Source: Petrosia ficiformis
Taxonomy: Eukaryota > Porifera > Demospongiae > Haplosclerida > Petrosiidae
Length of the DNA stretch: 64,000 nucleotides
Assembly (NCBI GenBank): GCA_947044365.1
Contig: OX345637.1
Location: 4,636,501 to 4,700,500 of the forward strand
Reading direction: 5' to 3'
The translations under genes and the position numbers were made by a program. Of this stretch, positions 47,945 to 58,079 are shown one piece after another. Each line of letters opens with the position of its first letter. Within the stretch, counting starts at the first letter, position 1. Below the pieces are notes generated by a model. That model made no database searches. It was given only the letters and a program-made list of their open reading frames with translations, and was not told where the DNA came from.

Positions 47945-48020
47945 GACAATGGAAAGTCTTCTTCACTGTACTAACACACATGTCTAAATGTCTACATGTT
48001 TTAGCATCTTCACATGAATA
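47945..48020 (-). CDS. Possible Cys-rich exon, unrecognised
   Basis: After an ATAATAG acceptor the minus strand reads VQCYSCEDAKTCRHLDMCV, a dense Cys pattern. The donor is unclear and its phase does not join 46065 directly, so it may belong elsewhere or be chance. Confidence 0.2.
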
Positions 48021-48103
48021 ACACTGTACCTATTATAGAAATAGAAAAAAAAATGGAGACATTTATATATAATAGCGTTGTGATAGAATTGGAATGCAAT
48101 ACA

Positions 48104-48727
48104 AATTGATGCACTCACAGTGCAGAACCCTCACCACAAGTATGATTGGGAAACAAGAATGACTACTGACAAGAAAATAATTGCAAACTATAATTGACTG
48201 TAATAATAATGATTATTATACTGAGATTATAATTATTACACTTATAATTATATATATAATATGTGTGTGTTACTATGTACACTCCAGTCCTAGCAAGAGT
48301 ACATAATTACTAGTATGAGTAGCACAGTGCATTTATAAAACAGTTTTGTGGTTTCAATAACGTGCATGAAATGAATAGATGGAGCTAGAAATTGACAGTC
48401 ATGGGAGAAAGCTTAAAGCCAGCTCGATGTTGTAGCAGCAACTGTACTTGATTACAAACTGTGATTCGACAGTGATAGCTTTCAAACAAGATGAGTTGTG
48501 TTTCCATGTGAAATGGCAATTGTGAGCTGTAAAAATTGTCATAACTTTATAACAGAAAGGGTTTAGAAAAATCCTGTCTTATTTTGATCCTTGTGTATTT
48601 TCATGTCTGTTAGTAGCTCGATCGAAGCCCCAATGTTGTTAGTTGTCCAGAAATTTTATTCACACACACACACAGAACACCAGATTAAAGTAACCCACCG
48701 CTCTGCCTACACGAACGAGGTTTAATT
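48104..48727 (+). repeat. Dispersed repeat family R1, reference full-length copy
   Basis: About 620 bp from GCACTCACAGTGCAGAACCCTC to ACGAACGAGGTTTAATTA. Contains TATGTGTGTG and CACACA runs and the ATGAGTTGTGTTTCCATG block. No protein frame is conserved between copies with both start and stop, so it is probably a non-coding MITE or SINE. Confidence 0.8.
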
Positions 48728-49582
48728 AATACTTCCTGTAATATATGACCAATCTATACAAATTGGCACTCCATTATTTAATTTATAGGCATTGTTCTCC
48801 TTTTAATCACTTCTTGTTCTGCCATTTTGTATTGGAAGGCAACAAAACTTATTATACAGGTACAGTAGTACATTTATAGGTCTTCACAATGTTGTTGGTT
48901 TTCTATACAAAATGGTACAATAGCAAGTTTTTAAATAGAAGGCTTTGGTTTGTGAATTGAATAATGGAAGTACCAAAAGCCCCTCACATAATGACAATCC
49001 AAATTGAATTTAATTAATTGAAGAGTGACCTTTACATTTTGTGACATGTGTTAATTTCAAACAGGGATGTGAAAATAGTGAGCTAATTGAAATGATGACA
49101 CCCCTGTATTAAGGACACTTATAACTGTCCCAAACTGTGCTTTATAATATAAATTCAACCCTGAAATGAGGACACCCCTGTAATTAGAACACTTAGATTT
49201 GTTCCAATGCTGTCCGCAATAGGGGTTCCACTGTGTACATCATGCATAATATGGATGTACCAGAGTTTTGATATAATTTTTATTTTGAAGCATGGGCAAA
49301 ATTGGCTCAATAATGGTTAGTGTGTGCACCATTGGGAATACAATTTGAGCCAATTAACAAAGAGTTAATGCTGATAGTGACTTAATCATTTGGCCCAATA
49401 CGAGAACTGTGCAGTGCCAAATAAGAAGCTTTTAGGGCCAATGATGCGCCATATAAGCGTATCAAAACTCTGGCATGTACATGTATGTACCTATGTATGT
49501 ATATGTATATAATTATGATGTATGATATGCAAGTACACATATATAATAATTATATGTGACCGGCTCTGAGAAATGGATGGAT

Positions 49583-51738
49583 TAATGCTGGGATGAAGCT
49601 TCGAATGCTAAGCAAATATTCTACTGCAAGATTTCTGCTCGAAGCTTCGAGCTACACCTTTGCGCATGCTCATTAACATTTAACCCACCCACAAACCACA
49701 TTTTACAATTTCAGTTGAAGTGTTATTTTTTTTAATGATGGAGACTGATAGTGCTGCTGTTCGTTTTTCCTCAGATGTTTGGAAGTGGTATAAAACGTTG
49801 TCAGATAAGATCAAGGTGGAATGTACTTTGTGCGAAAAGAAGATAGCATACAGAGGAGGGACAACTAACCTTCGGAATCATTTAATGTCAAAACATCCAT
49901 TGACTTACAAGCCCAAGACTAAAAAAGGCGAAGGATCATCTATGGGGAGTGTTTTAAAAACGCAAACTACACTCGACACGGCAGTGAAACCTCGTTGCTG
50001 TTCAGAATCCAGAGCAAAAGAGATTAGTGAGCGTATTTTGCTCATGATCGTGCTTGATCTCAGGCCAGTGAGAGCAGTTGAAAGCCATGGGTTCAAAGAC
50101 CTCATGCATTACCTCGAACCAGGGTACACTGTACTATCTAGGAAGCATTTTACAAAGTTACTGCGTCACAAACACTCGTTAAGCAAAGAAAAGTTGTGTA
50201 GCAAATTTGAGGAGACAGATAGCATAGCGTTAACAACCGACATTTGGACAAGCGCTGCTACAGAGGCATACATCACAGTGACTGCACATTACATAGATCT
50301 GGAGTGGAAGATGCAGGCCTTTGTTCTTCAAACTGCTGCTTTCCCTGAACGACATACTGGGGTAGAAATCGCAACTAAGCTAAAGCAAATCTGTGAAACT
50401 TTGGAATTGGTGACAAAGTATTTGAATTTGTTCATGATAGAGCTGCTAACATGATGTTAACTCTAGATATTCTAGGAGAAGAGAGATCTTGGGAAAGCTT
50501 AAGCTGTAGTGCCCACACTCTTCAACTTTGTTTAAAAACAGGATTTGACATTCCAGCAATCAGTAGACTTCTTGCCTGTGCTCGCAAGTTGGTTGGCCAT
50601 TTTCATCACAGTGTTGTAGCTACAGAAGCTTTGAAGCAGAAGCAAACCGAAATGAATGTTGTTGGGAAGAAGCTAGTTAGGGATTGTGTCACTCGATGGA
50701 ACTCATCCTACTTCATGCTTGATCGACTAGTCAAGCTTCGCTGGCCAGTAACTGCTGTCTTATCAGATGAAACTGTCACAAAAAGAAGTGATCAGTTTCT
50801 GGATCTGAAAACTGAACAATGGAACATATCTGCCGAACTTCTAAAAGTTCTTGAACCTTTCGATATAGCCACTACTTTCTTCAGTTATGAAGAAAATCCC
50901 TCAATATCCTGTGTTTTACCTGTACTCCATGGTTTGATGGAGAAGTTGAGCATCTCCAGTGATGACTTGACTGAAGTATGCCAGTTTAAACAAAAAGTAA
51001 AAGCTGAAATAACACGAAGATGGAGCTTTGATTCGTTAGATGGTGATAACATTTTGGTGCTGGGATGTATCCTTGATCCACGTTTCAAGCAAGTCAAGTT
51101 TCTAAGCGATGATGGAAAAGAAAGTGTGAAGCAAGAGATAGTTAATAGAATGGAGAATATAATGATAACTGAAGAACCAGACGATGATGATGATGCAACG
51201 GATGACAGTGAACCTGCAAGTAAAAGGCAAAAAACTACTGTACTTGACAAGTTACTAGGGCCAGAAACCAAGTCCAATGTGCTAACAAATAGAGAAGAAC
51301 TAGATGCTTTCATGTCTGATGCCCCAGCACCTCATAATAGTTCACCATGCAATTGGTGGAGCACCAATGTTAGCAGGTTTCCAGTCCTCAACAAGATAGC
51401 TAAAACCATTCTCAACATACCTTCCACATCCACTCCATCAGAACGTGTGTTCTCTGTAGCTGGGCAGACTGTTACACAACGACGTAGCTGCCTCAAACCG
51501 AGCAATGTTGATGCACTGATTTTTTAAAATAAGAATTATAATAATTTGAAGTAATTTAACTAGTTATTATCCGCAAGTAAACTACAATTAAAAATCATTT
51601 AATGTTTAATTATCATTCCTGCAAAACCACTAAGTTTTGGGGGAGGTGTCTGTGGTTATAATTAGCAAAGCTTCGAAGCCTTCGAAGCTTTTCTTAACGA
51701 AGCTTCGAATTTAATATTGAATATTCGTCCCAGCATTA
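49583..51738 (+). mobile_element. hAT DNA transposon, 2156 bp, nearly intact
   Basis: Inverted ends TAATGCTGGGATGAA / TTCGTCCCAGCATTA with extra subterminal AAGCTTCGAA motifs on both sides. The 8-bp target duplication GGATGGAT lies at 49575-49582 and 51739-51746. It carries one transposase gene in plus orientation. Confidence 0.95.
49720..51527 (+). pseudogene. hAT transposase, one internal frameshift
   Basis: The N-terminal frame (ending 50454) has a BED zinc finger (ECTLCEKK...HLMSKH, about residues 36-66) and the first catalytic block LTTDIWTS. The second frame (open from before 50451 to 51527) has HDRAANM, RWNSSYFMLDR and the C-terminal SERVFSVAGQTVT dimerisation block. The frames overlap around 50405-50454, where a small indel shifts register. 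The C-terminus ends in a T/A run a few residues earlier than is usual. Members cut and paste DNA with a DDE nuclease. This copy died recently: only one or two indels, TIRs and target duplication perfect. Confidence 0.92.
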
Positions 51739-51934
51739 GGATGGATTAAAATATATTTTGAAATACATGTAGCAGTTACACGTTACATTGACGATCACTG
51801 TTTTATCACACATAAAAAGCTTCACCAATGTCTTCTCTTTCGTTCAACGAGGATTGAGACCTCTACAAGTTTTGCTAGCATCTGATAAAGCAAATTTACA
51901 AAATTAAATTACAGAAAAAAAACAAGATATATAG

Positions 51935-52360
51935 AGAAAGAAGTATCCCTATGATTGGTTTGTGGTGTCCAGCATTCAGTAATCATGGCTGACTTTATCA
52001 TGCCTGAAACACAACAGCCTATTATAGTTATTATTTTGATTATCTACTCTCCTTACCTTTCAAAGGACCTTGTAGAATTTTAGGAATATATTTCAGGCAG
52101 AATAGCTAGCTATTTGTTCCAGTTTCTACATAAGCTACCTACATGTAGCTACAAGCAGCTTTCTTTCTGATGGTCTGTAGAGCTTGAGCGTGCATTCTTT
52201 TACGTGCCACACCCATTAATTGAAGGAGCCCCTGGGAATGACTCAACTTCTTTAACAACACATACTCGCGCAGATGGACACAAGAAAAAAAACATATATA
52301 CACAATGTATATAGATTCAACCACATGAAAGGCAATCATAGGGATGGCCCTACAGGCATT
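51935..52360 (+). mobile_element. MITE family B copy 2 (undisturbed)
   Basis: Runs from GAAGTATCCCTATGATTGG to GGCAATCATAGGGATGGCCC. It carries GGTCTGTAG once at about 52172, the empty counterpart of the MULE target at 24230-24238. Confidence 0.85.
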
Positions 52361-52388
52361 AAAAAATTATTTTTCTCAATTACATCAA

Positions 52389-52485
52389 TGGTTTACTTGC
52401 TTGTTGAGGGTTGGGATGTGTGATATACCTAATTACCGGTATTGGTTTACTTGCTTGTTGATTGGGATGTGTGATATACCTAATT
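52389..52485. repeat. Imperfect tandem duplicate, about 45-54 bp period
   Basis: TGGTTTACTTGCTTGTTGA...GATATACCTAATT occurs at 52389 and again at 52443. Confidence 0.85.
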
Positions 52486-52603
52486 TAGTACTCTATTCAA
52501 GTTAAACACACAAAAAAATCATTTTTGAAATTTTAAGCCTGGTTTTCTCAGATCCAGTCACACACACACACACACACATATATAGCATGTAATTAGTTTA
52601 TAT

Positions 52604-52985
52604 TAGAGCTGGGTGATAGTGACATTTTTAGCTATCATGATATTTAATAGATACTTGAACGACAGTGAATACTATCATGATACTGAAACTATAATTTAGA
52701 TATAGATCCTGAGTATCTTCCATTTGTGGCAGAGAAACCAAATATTCCTATATATCTCTTTTAGAGTCCTCCAACAGACACACTTGCAGCCCTTCATTAA
52801 GATCGATCTCACAAGAGCTATTCCTCTCTATCTTCTCATTTTTTTTCATGTATGTTGAGGCAAACTATGTACATACCTGAAACCACATGTCCATTATCAT
52901 GATAGTAGTTTTTAGCTATCACCGTCATGATAGTAACACTAATGATAATGATAATCACACTATCACTACTATCACCCAACCCTAG
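52604..52985. mobile_element. MITE with GAGCTGGGTGATAGT ends
   Basis: Left AGAGCTGGGTGATAGTGAC and right CACTACTATCACCCAACCCT are inverted. ATCATGATA motifs recur inside. GGGTGATA-type ends recall hAT-derived MITEs, but no target duplication is clear. Confidence 0.6.
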
Positions 52986-53349
52986 TTGATATTATAACAT
53001 ACCAAATAAGCAAACAGAAGAAGAGAAAGAGCAAAATGGATACAAAGTTCCATAAAACTAATAGTGTCTGCTGCCAAACCTTTCTTGGGTTAAGGTGGCG
53101 CTCGGGTAATTAGCATATTCATGAAACCATTTTCGAAAATGCTTTTATCACTACAAAACTTGTCTTACAACAGCAGTTCCAGGTTACTTTTGATAGTCTT
53201 GATGACGTTTACACACAGAGCTGATTTTGTGTTGACAGCGTTGTCCGTTTCACAGCAATTCCATGATGTTTCTTTCAGCTAGAGGTACCATATTTGACGA
53301 ATCTACAACAGCTACAAATACGAAACTTGGTTTACTCTCATAACGTACC

Positions 53350-53589
53350 TTACTCTGCAAAGCAACGATCTGCTTTTTTTAACACAGCTTCTAGGATCTG
53401 TGAAACAACCATTCCACTATGAAAAATGTACTCTGACTGCAAAACAAAGTCTAAAAACGAAAAAATCGGTTCGTTGCCAAACACTTCTATCTTCCATTGA
53501 TTGGATTTCAAAATTTCAGATGAATAGAGTGTATGGATTACAAGAATAAGGTACCCAAAATAACTACCATGTGTAACCATCAGCAACAT
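53350..53589 (-). CDS. Small divergent frame inside the TTAA transposon
   Basis: 79 codons from an ATG at 53589, 92 bp from the start of the main gene. Hydrophobic start, then FLDFVLQSEYIFHSGMVVSQILEAVLKKADRC. No family recognised. The end of this frame (ILEAVLKKADRC) has a related reading (LQDVFKKEMIAMQ) in the decayed relative at about 30050. This hints at an exon, although the sequence could be conserved for other reasons. A GTAAGG donor at its end may splice to further sequence. Confidence 0.35.
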   Translation of the reverse strand: MLLMVTHGSYFGYLILVIHTLYSSEILKSNQWKIEVFGNEPIFSFLDFVLQSEYIFHSGMVVSQILEAVLKKADRCFAE

Positions 53590-53660
53590 TCTTTGTGGTT
53601 AATACATTCTTTCACACCCACGCGTATCACATGGCATATGCGCATATAATTATACTTAAA

Positions 53661-53672
53661 CTTCGCGGGAAA
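53661..53672 (-). promoter_or_regulatory. Perfect E2F octamer upstream of the transposase gene
   Basis: CTTCGCGGGAAA on the plus strand gives TTTCCCGC on the minus strand, an exact TTTSSCGC E2F consensus. It lies within 20 bp of the ATG and inside the 92-bp gap between the divergent frames. E2F sites drive G1/S genes in animals. Function here is inferred. Confidence 0.5.
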
Positions 53673-53681
53673 TTCGTGACC

Positions 53682-56620
53682 ATGGGAAGAACTAGAGCAT
53701 TTGGACGAAATAGGAAGACAAAATTGCAAGCCAAAACAGCTGTATTTGATGCAAAAAAAGCAGATTACAGCAAGAAGAGGACAGAAGTATTAAGTAAGAG
53801 ATCATAGAGCAGTAGTAATTATTATTGTAATTATTATTGTAATTAAAACAATTATATATATATAATTATAGCATTATACGATAATATATTTTATAATTTC
53901 CAAATCAATATACATCTACACAAATCTTTTCTTACATACATGAAGGCAGCACTAACGTATTGTCAAGTAGCAATACTACAATCGGTAAGTTGTAATTTTC
54001 CAGCTGATTCAGCAATCCTTCAACCTTTACCTGTCTGTACTCTTTAGATAATCAGTTTGGAAAGGACCTTGGTTGTTCGTGTCAAGGAAATCGAATCATT
54101 TCGCATGCTAAACTGCGAGACTACATCCCTCAAATCACCAAGCATGCTGCTGATTGTGGTGGTATCATTACATTTCTTGGAGAATGGCAGAGAATAGGAC
54201 TATCATCAGTCCTACTTTCTAAGTGTACAAAGTGTCACAAAGACTTTAGATTCACTACAGGTGATACTGTACTGTATGGAAGAAAGGAGAGATATTCTAC
54301 TAATGTAGGTGCTGTTATGGGACAAATTAGCAGTGGTGGAGGCTCATCCCATCTTCAAGAGCAGTTGGCATGTATTGATGTCCCAAGCATCCATCATACC
54401 ACTTTTATTAGTATCGAAAGAGAGTTAGGAGTAATGTTTGAAGATGAAGTAATGGCTGAAGCTATGGAAGCTGGTAAAGAAGAGAAGATGTTAGCAGAAC
54501 ACAGAAATGAATATCATGAGGGTGTACCAGCAATTTCTGTTGTCGTTGATGGTGGGTGGAGCAAGCGATCCCACAAACACTCTTTCAATGCCAACTCTGG
54601 TGTTGGAGTTATATTTGGAGCTGTAACGAAACGCTTATTATTTATTGGGGTTCGAAACAAGTATTGTTCTGTGTGTTCCATTGCTAGTAGGAAAGATGAA
54701 GAGCCACAACCCCACATGTGTTTTAAAAACTGGTCAGGATCTTCCTGTGCTATGGAAGCAGATATCATATCTGAAGGTTTTCGACTCTCAGAGTCAATGC
54801 ATGGTGTCAGATACATGCATCTCACAGGTGATGGAGACAGCTCAGTATATCACAATATATTGACCACTGTTCCTTATGGCAGAGATGTCAAGAAGGTGGA
54901 GTGTGCCAACCATGCTGTTAAGTGTTACCGCACTAGGTTAGAGGCTATATTGAAGGACAATCCAAAATTTGGTGGGCGTGGTGGTATGACTAAATTAATT
55001 GTGAAAAAAATCACTGCTGGTGCTAGGTGTGCCATCAAACATCATAGTTGTACAGGTAATGTTGCTAGACTCAGACATGATCTCCGAAATGGACCAAGGC
55101 ACTGCTTTGGTGACCACAGTCAATGTATCTCAACTTTTTGTCAGAAACGACCATCATTGTCACCAGTCATAGGTAAGATAATGCTGTACAATGAGAAAAT
55201 ACATACAGTAATAATTATAAATGCATAATGTATCACATCGGTAAATCAGAAAGATAATTATTTTTATAATTATGTAGGTGTGACCTGTCAAGATGTATCC
55301 ACTTTAGCACAAATTTTTAATGATGATTCATCCAGTTCACCTTCCTCCACTCTAGTAGAGACAACTCCATCTGTTCTAGATAAGCTACCTCCAGGACTGT
55401 ACCGTGCTATTCAAAATGCTGGAGACAGAATTGTTTCTAAAGCAGCACAACTAATTCAGGATGAGACTACCAACTTGTCTGAAAGTTATATGTCAGTCAG
55501 AACAAAGATGGATGGTGGTAAAACATTCAACCGTATTCAGTCTGGTTCCTTTGAACATCGGTGTATGGCAGCAGCCCTCAGACTTCAACAAGGTCCAGGG
55601 TGGATTGGAAATCTATGGCAGAGGAGATTTGGTACAGTAGGATCTTTGTACCTTTTACAGTTAGGGAACTCCCGCAAACGAAAACACATACAGGATATGG
55701 CTAGGAAAACAACAGAGAAATACAAACGGCAACGAATGATGAAGAGAGTTGGTAACACACAGAGAAGTGATACATCATATGGCACTAATCCAGTAGAGCC
55801 AGATGTTGATCAAAGTGAGCTGCATCGTCTCTGCAAAGAGTATGTAGAGCGACTTTCTGTATCTCCAGAGGAGGCAACCAACATTGCTTATAAGAGTAGG
55901 AAACAGGCTGATGATATCAGTGGTCTGTGGCAGTCACAAAGAGTAGGCCGTATAACTGCTTCACATTTCGGTGAAGTGTGCAAAAGGAAACGACCCTTCA
56001 ATGCACTAACAAGAAGAATTCTTTACGGAAAGAGTGTAGATACAAAAGCAATGAGATATGGACGTGAGCATGAATCAATAGCTCGTATGCAATACATTGG
56101 ATATCTTCAAAGTTATTCACCATCGTCCAGTGTAGAGATCACAGGTTTACACATAAGTGTTGATGATCCTTGGTTAGGTGCATCACCTGATGCTCTTGTG
56201 TATGATCCATCAGTCAACGAACCTGAAGGATTACTAGAGATAAAATGTCCCTACAAAGCTCGAGAGACATCTCTCATTGATATTTGTACAAAGAAAGAGT
56301 ACCAACCTTCTTCGTTCTGTGTAACATACAACAAAAGGACTGACCAGTTTTCACTAAAGAAGACACACCCATATTTTTACCAGATTCAAGGTCAGCTACA
56401 CATTACAGGGAGAACTTGGTGTGATTTATTTGTTTGGACTCCTCGCAACAATGATTATATAGTTTTACGCATTCAAGCTGACAAAAAGTTCTGGGAAGTT
56501 ATGCGTACAAAGATGTGGCACTTTTATACTATGAGTATGTTACCTGAGCTCGTGTCTCCCCGACATCTTAGTGGTCAGAAAATTAGAGAGATAGAGAGTG
56601 ATGTAGAATACGAGATCTGA
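53682..56620 (+). CDS. Transposase-exonuclease fusion: Mutator/Kolobok-like DDE domain + YqaJ recombinase domain
   Basis: Exons 53682-53793, 53946-53984, 54048-55172, 55278-56620: 2619 nt, 872 codons plus TGA, all phases consistent. The N-terminus is short and basic (MGRTRAFGRNRK). Two CxxC pairs follow (SKCTKCHK and, later, CSVC). DDE-type landmarks: VVDGGWSKRSHKHS (first Asp), LTGDGDSSVY (second Asp) and ECANHAVKCYR, the C(2)H signature of the Mutator/Kolobok/hAT group. The C-terminal third is a YqaJ-type PD-(D/E)XK nuclease: RVGRITASHFGEVC, YGREHESIARMQY, GASPDALV and LLEIKCPYK with catalytic D, E and K, then YFYQIQGQLHITGR. YqaJ folds act as exonucleases in phage recombination. Here the domain may trim or protect transposon ends. 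No frameshift or internal stop, so it may be active. ATG 53682 is the first in frame with the splice set. Confidence 0.92.
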
Positions 56621-56671
56621 GAACCAACCTGTTTTTCTTTTTTTTTTTTCTTTCCTTTTCTCTTTCTAAAC

Positions 56672-56687
56672 GGTTCTTATTAGAACC
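56672..56687 (+). terminator. Histone-type mRNA 3' stem-loop after the transposase gene
   Basis: GGTTCT-TATT-AGAACC, a 6-bp stem and 4-base loop, fits the replication-dependent histone consensus GGYYYU-UHHU-ARRRCC exactly. It is followed by ACCA and by an A-rich AAAAGA about 10 bases later, where the purine-rich U7 pairing element would lie. It starts 52 nt after the stop codon, the normal histone spacing. The element has no AATAAA between the stop and its right end. An SLBP/U7-processed, non-polyadenylated transcript is inferred. Confidence 0.7.
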
Positions 56688-57046
56688 ACCAAATACAAAA
56701 GATTTCACGATTGACAAAGATGGGTGGGGCACATGCACGCATTACGTCTCGACGTCATGTGCGCATAACATTCCAGTGGTGTTAGGAATGTGGTGAATAA
56801 TGAATATGCTAATTACCCGAGCGCCACCTTAACAGTCTGTGTATATGAATTAAAGGTAATTTTTGGACTAATGGTTCTCACAATGTTAGACTACTATACA
56901 TTATCATATAATAAATTATATTATAATATGTATTAGCAGAAGCCCGTAATGACGTTGACCACAAAGTGTAAGAGTCATTATTGGCTCCTGGTATTAGTTA
57001 AGCACTGTTATGAATGCTATATGAGTTTAAATGCTTATATACTAAC

Positions 57047-57164
57047 CATTAATGAAAATGGGTACCAATCAATTTTTACAAACACAGATGTAGCAACACA
57101 ATCCCAGCCCAGTGCAAAGCAGAACACTTGCATTAATATACCATAACCACGAGGAGTAAAAAAT
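57047..57164 (-). CDS. Exon of an unrecognised multi-pass membrane protein
   Basis: Between TTTTTTTCCAG and GTTAGT. Reads FFTPRGYGILMQVFCFALGW..., one membrane helix. It joins the next exon upstream (57655) in matching phase (AG|A). Family not recognised. Confidence 0.45.
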
Positions 57165-57654
57165 CTGGAAAAAAAGAGAAAAGATTTAGTCATATATACA
57201 TCCCATGATGCTGTGTACTATTGACATTAATACACTATATTAGTCATCATATCATAATTTTGAGGTCATCATGAATGTTAATACATGATTATACTGTAAC
57301 TAAATAATGAAGTATTGGTTGAAGTTTGACATACACAAAAATGAACAGGAAAGACTTATATGAAAATGGTGCAGGTAAAAAGACTATTGGACATTCCAAA
57401 CTGAAGTTATGAACATTTATCTGAGGTCATGGTGAATGTGAATGACCTTTAGACTTTTAGAGTCAGTTCATATTCAAAATTAGGATGTGTGATGTGACTA
57501 CATCATATACAGTTTGTCATTAGGTTAATACATGATTATAACGTATTACAGTATATGAAAGCATGCTTAACATGAGGTAGCAATAATTTAATTATGTAAA
57601 AGCAAGACACATACTGAAATGAATATTATAAAAATCTGATGTATATATACTTAC

Positions 57655-57785
57655 CTCCAATCAAATGCATCAATAGCCTAATAGTTGACAATGAGAAACA
57701 CAAATAATATGACACCCATTGAAAAGGTCATGAGCAATGACCAAATACCCCATCCTTTATTCCATACAAGAACAGCAAAATATGT
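57655..57785 (-). CDS. Upstream exon of the same membrane protein, with in-frame TAG
   Basis: After GTACACAG the frame reads TYFAVLVWNKGWGIWSLL..., a membrane helix, then TAT TAG and AIDAFDWR before a GTAAG donor. Either the TAG is the end of a short intron (ACTATTAG could be an acceptor) or the gene is broken. Confidence 0.35.
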
Positions 57786-57981
57786 CTGTGTACAGAAGAT
57801 AAAATGAAACAACAAATTAATACCACAGAGCACAAGCAGAAAGGTACAGCAATGCTTCCGAAGGCTATGATGTCACAAACATATTCTCTGAATATGGAAA
57901 GGAGGACATTGGCATTAATAGAATATTGCTATAGAGCAGTTTGTAATGTCCGAAATATAAATGTGCATCTACGGATTTCTC

Positions 57982-58062
57982 AAGCTGTCATGTAGTAGTA
58001 ATCAGTTTGTTAATATCAGGTATTAATGAACTGATTACTACTACATGACAACTTAAGCTATT
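57982..58062. repeat. Imperfect palindrome
   Basis: AGCTGTCATGTAGTAGTAATCAG is mirrored by CTGATTACTACTACATGACA about 30 bases later. Confidence 0.85.
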
Positions 58063-58079
58063 ATTACATACATTGTTAA

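Larger units (their letters stand above)
53094..56828 (+). mobile_element. Complete TTAA-flanked DNA transposon (Kolobok/Mutator-like + YqaJ)
   Basis: 29-bp perfect inverted repeats (GGTGGCGCTCGGGTAATTAG... at 53094-53122; mirrored at 56800-56828) with TTAA directly outside each end (53090-53093 and 56829-56832). The 3735-bp element holds a four-exon transposase-exonuclease gene on the plus strand, a small divergent frame, a 92-bp shared upstream gap with an E2F octamer, and a histone-type stem-loop after the gene. TTAA targets occur in piggyBac and Kolobok. The protein is not piggyBac-like, and the CxxH spacing fits the Kolobok/MULE group. Perfect ends and an open gene suggest recent activity. 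A degenerate short relative is at 29975-30221. Confidence 0.93.

Noticed and set aside
53094..56828. piggyBac assignment from TTAA ends
   Set aside because: The encoded protein lacks piggyBac features and has the C(2)H Mutator/Kolobok-type signature and a YqaJ domain.
45782..57785. One gene joining the minus-strand membrane exons at 45782 and 57 kb
   Set aside because: The intermediate exons and phases could not be connected, so they are listed separately.
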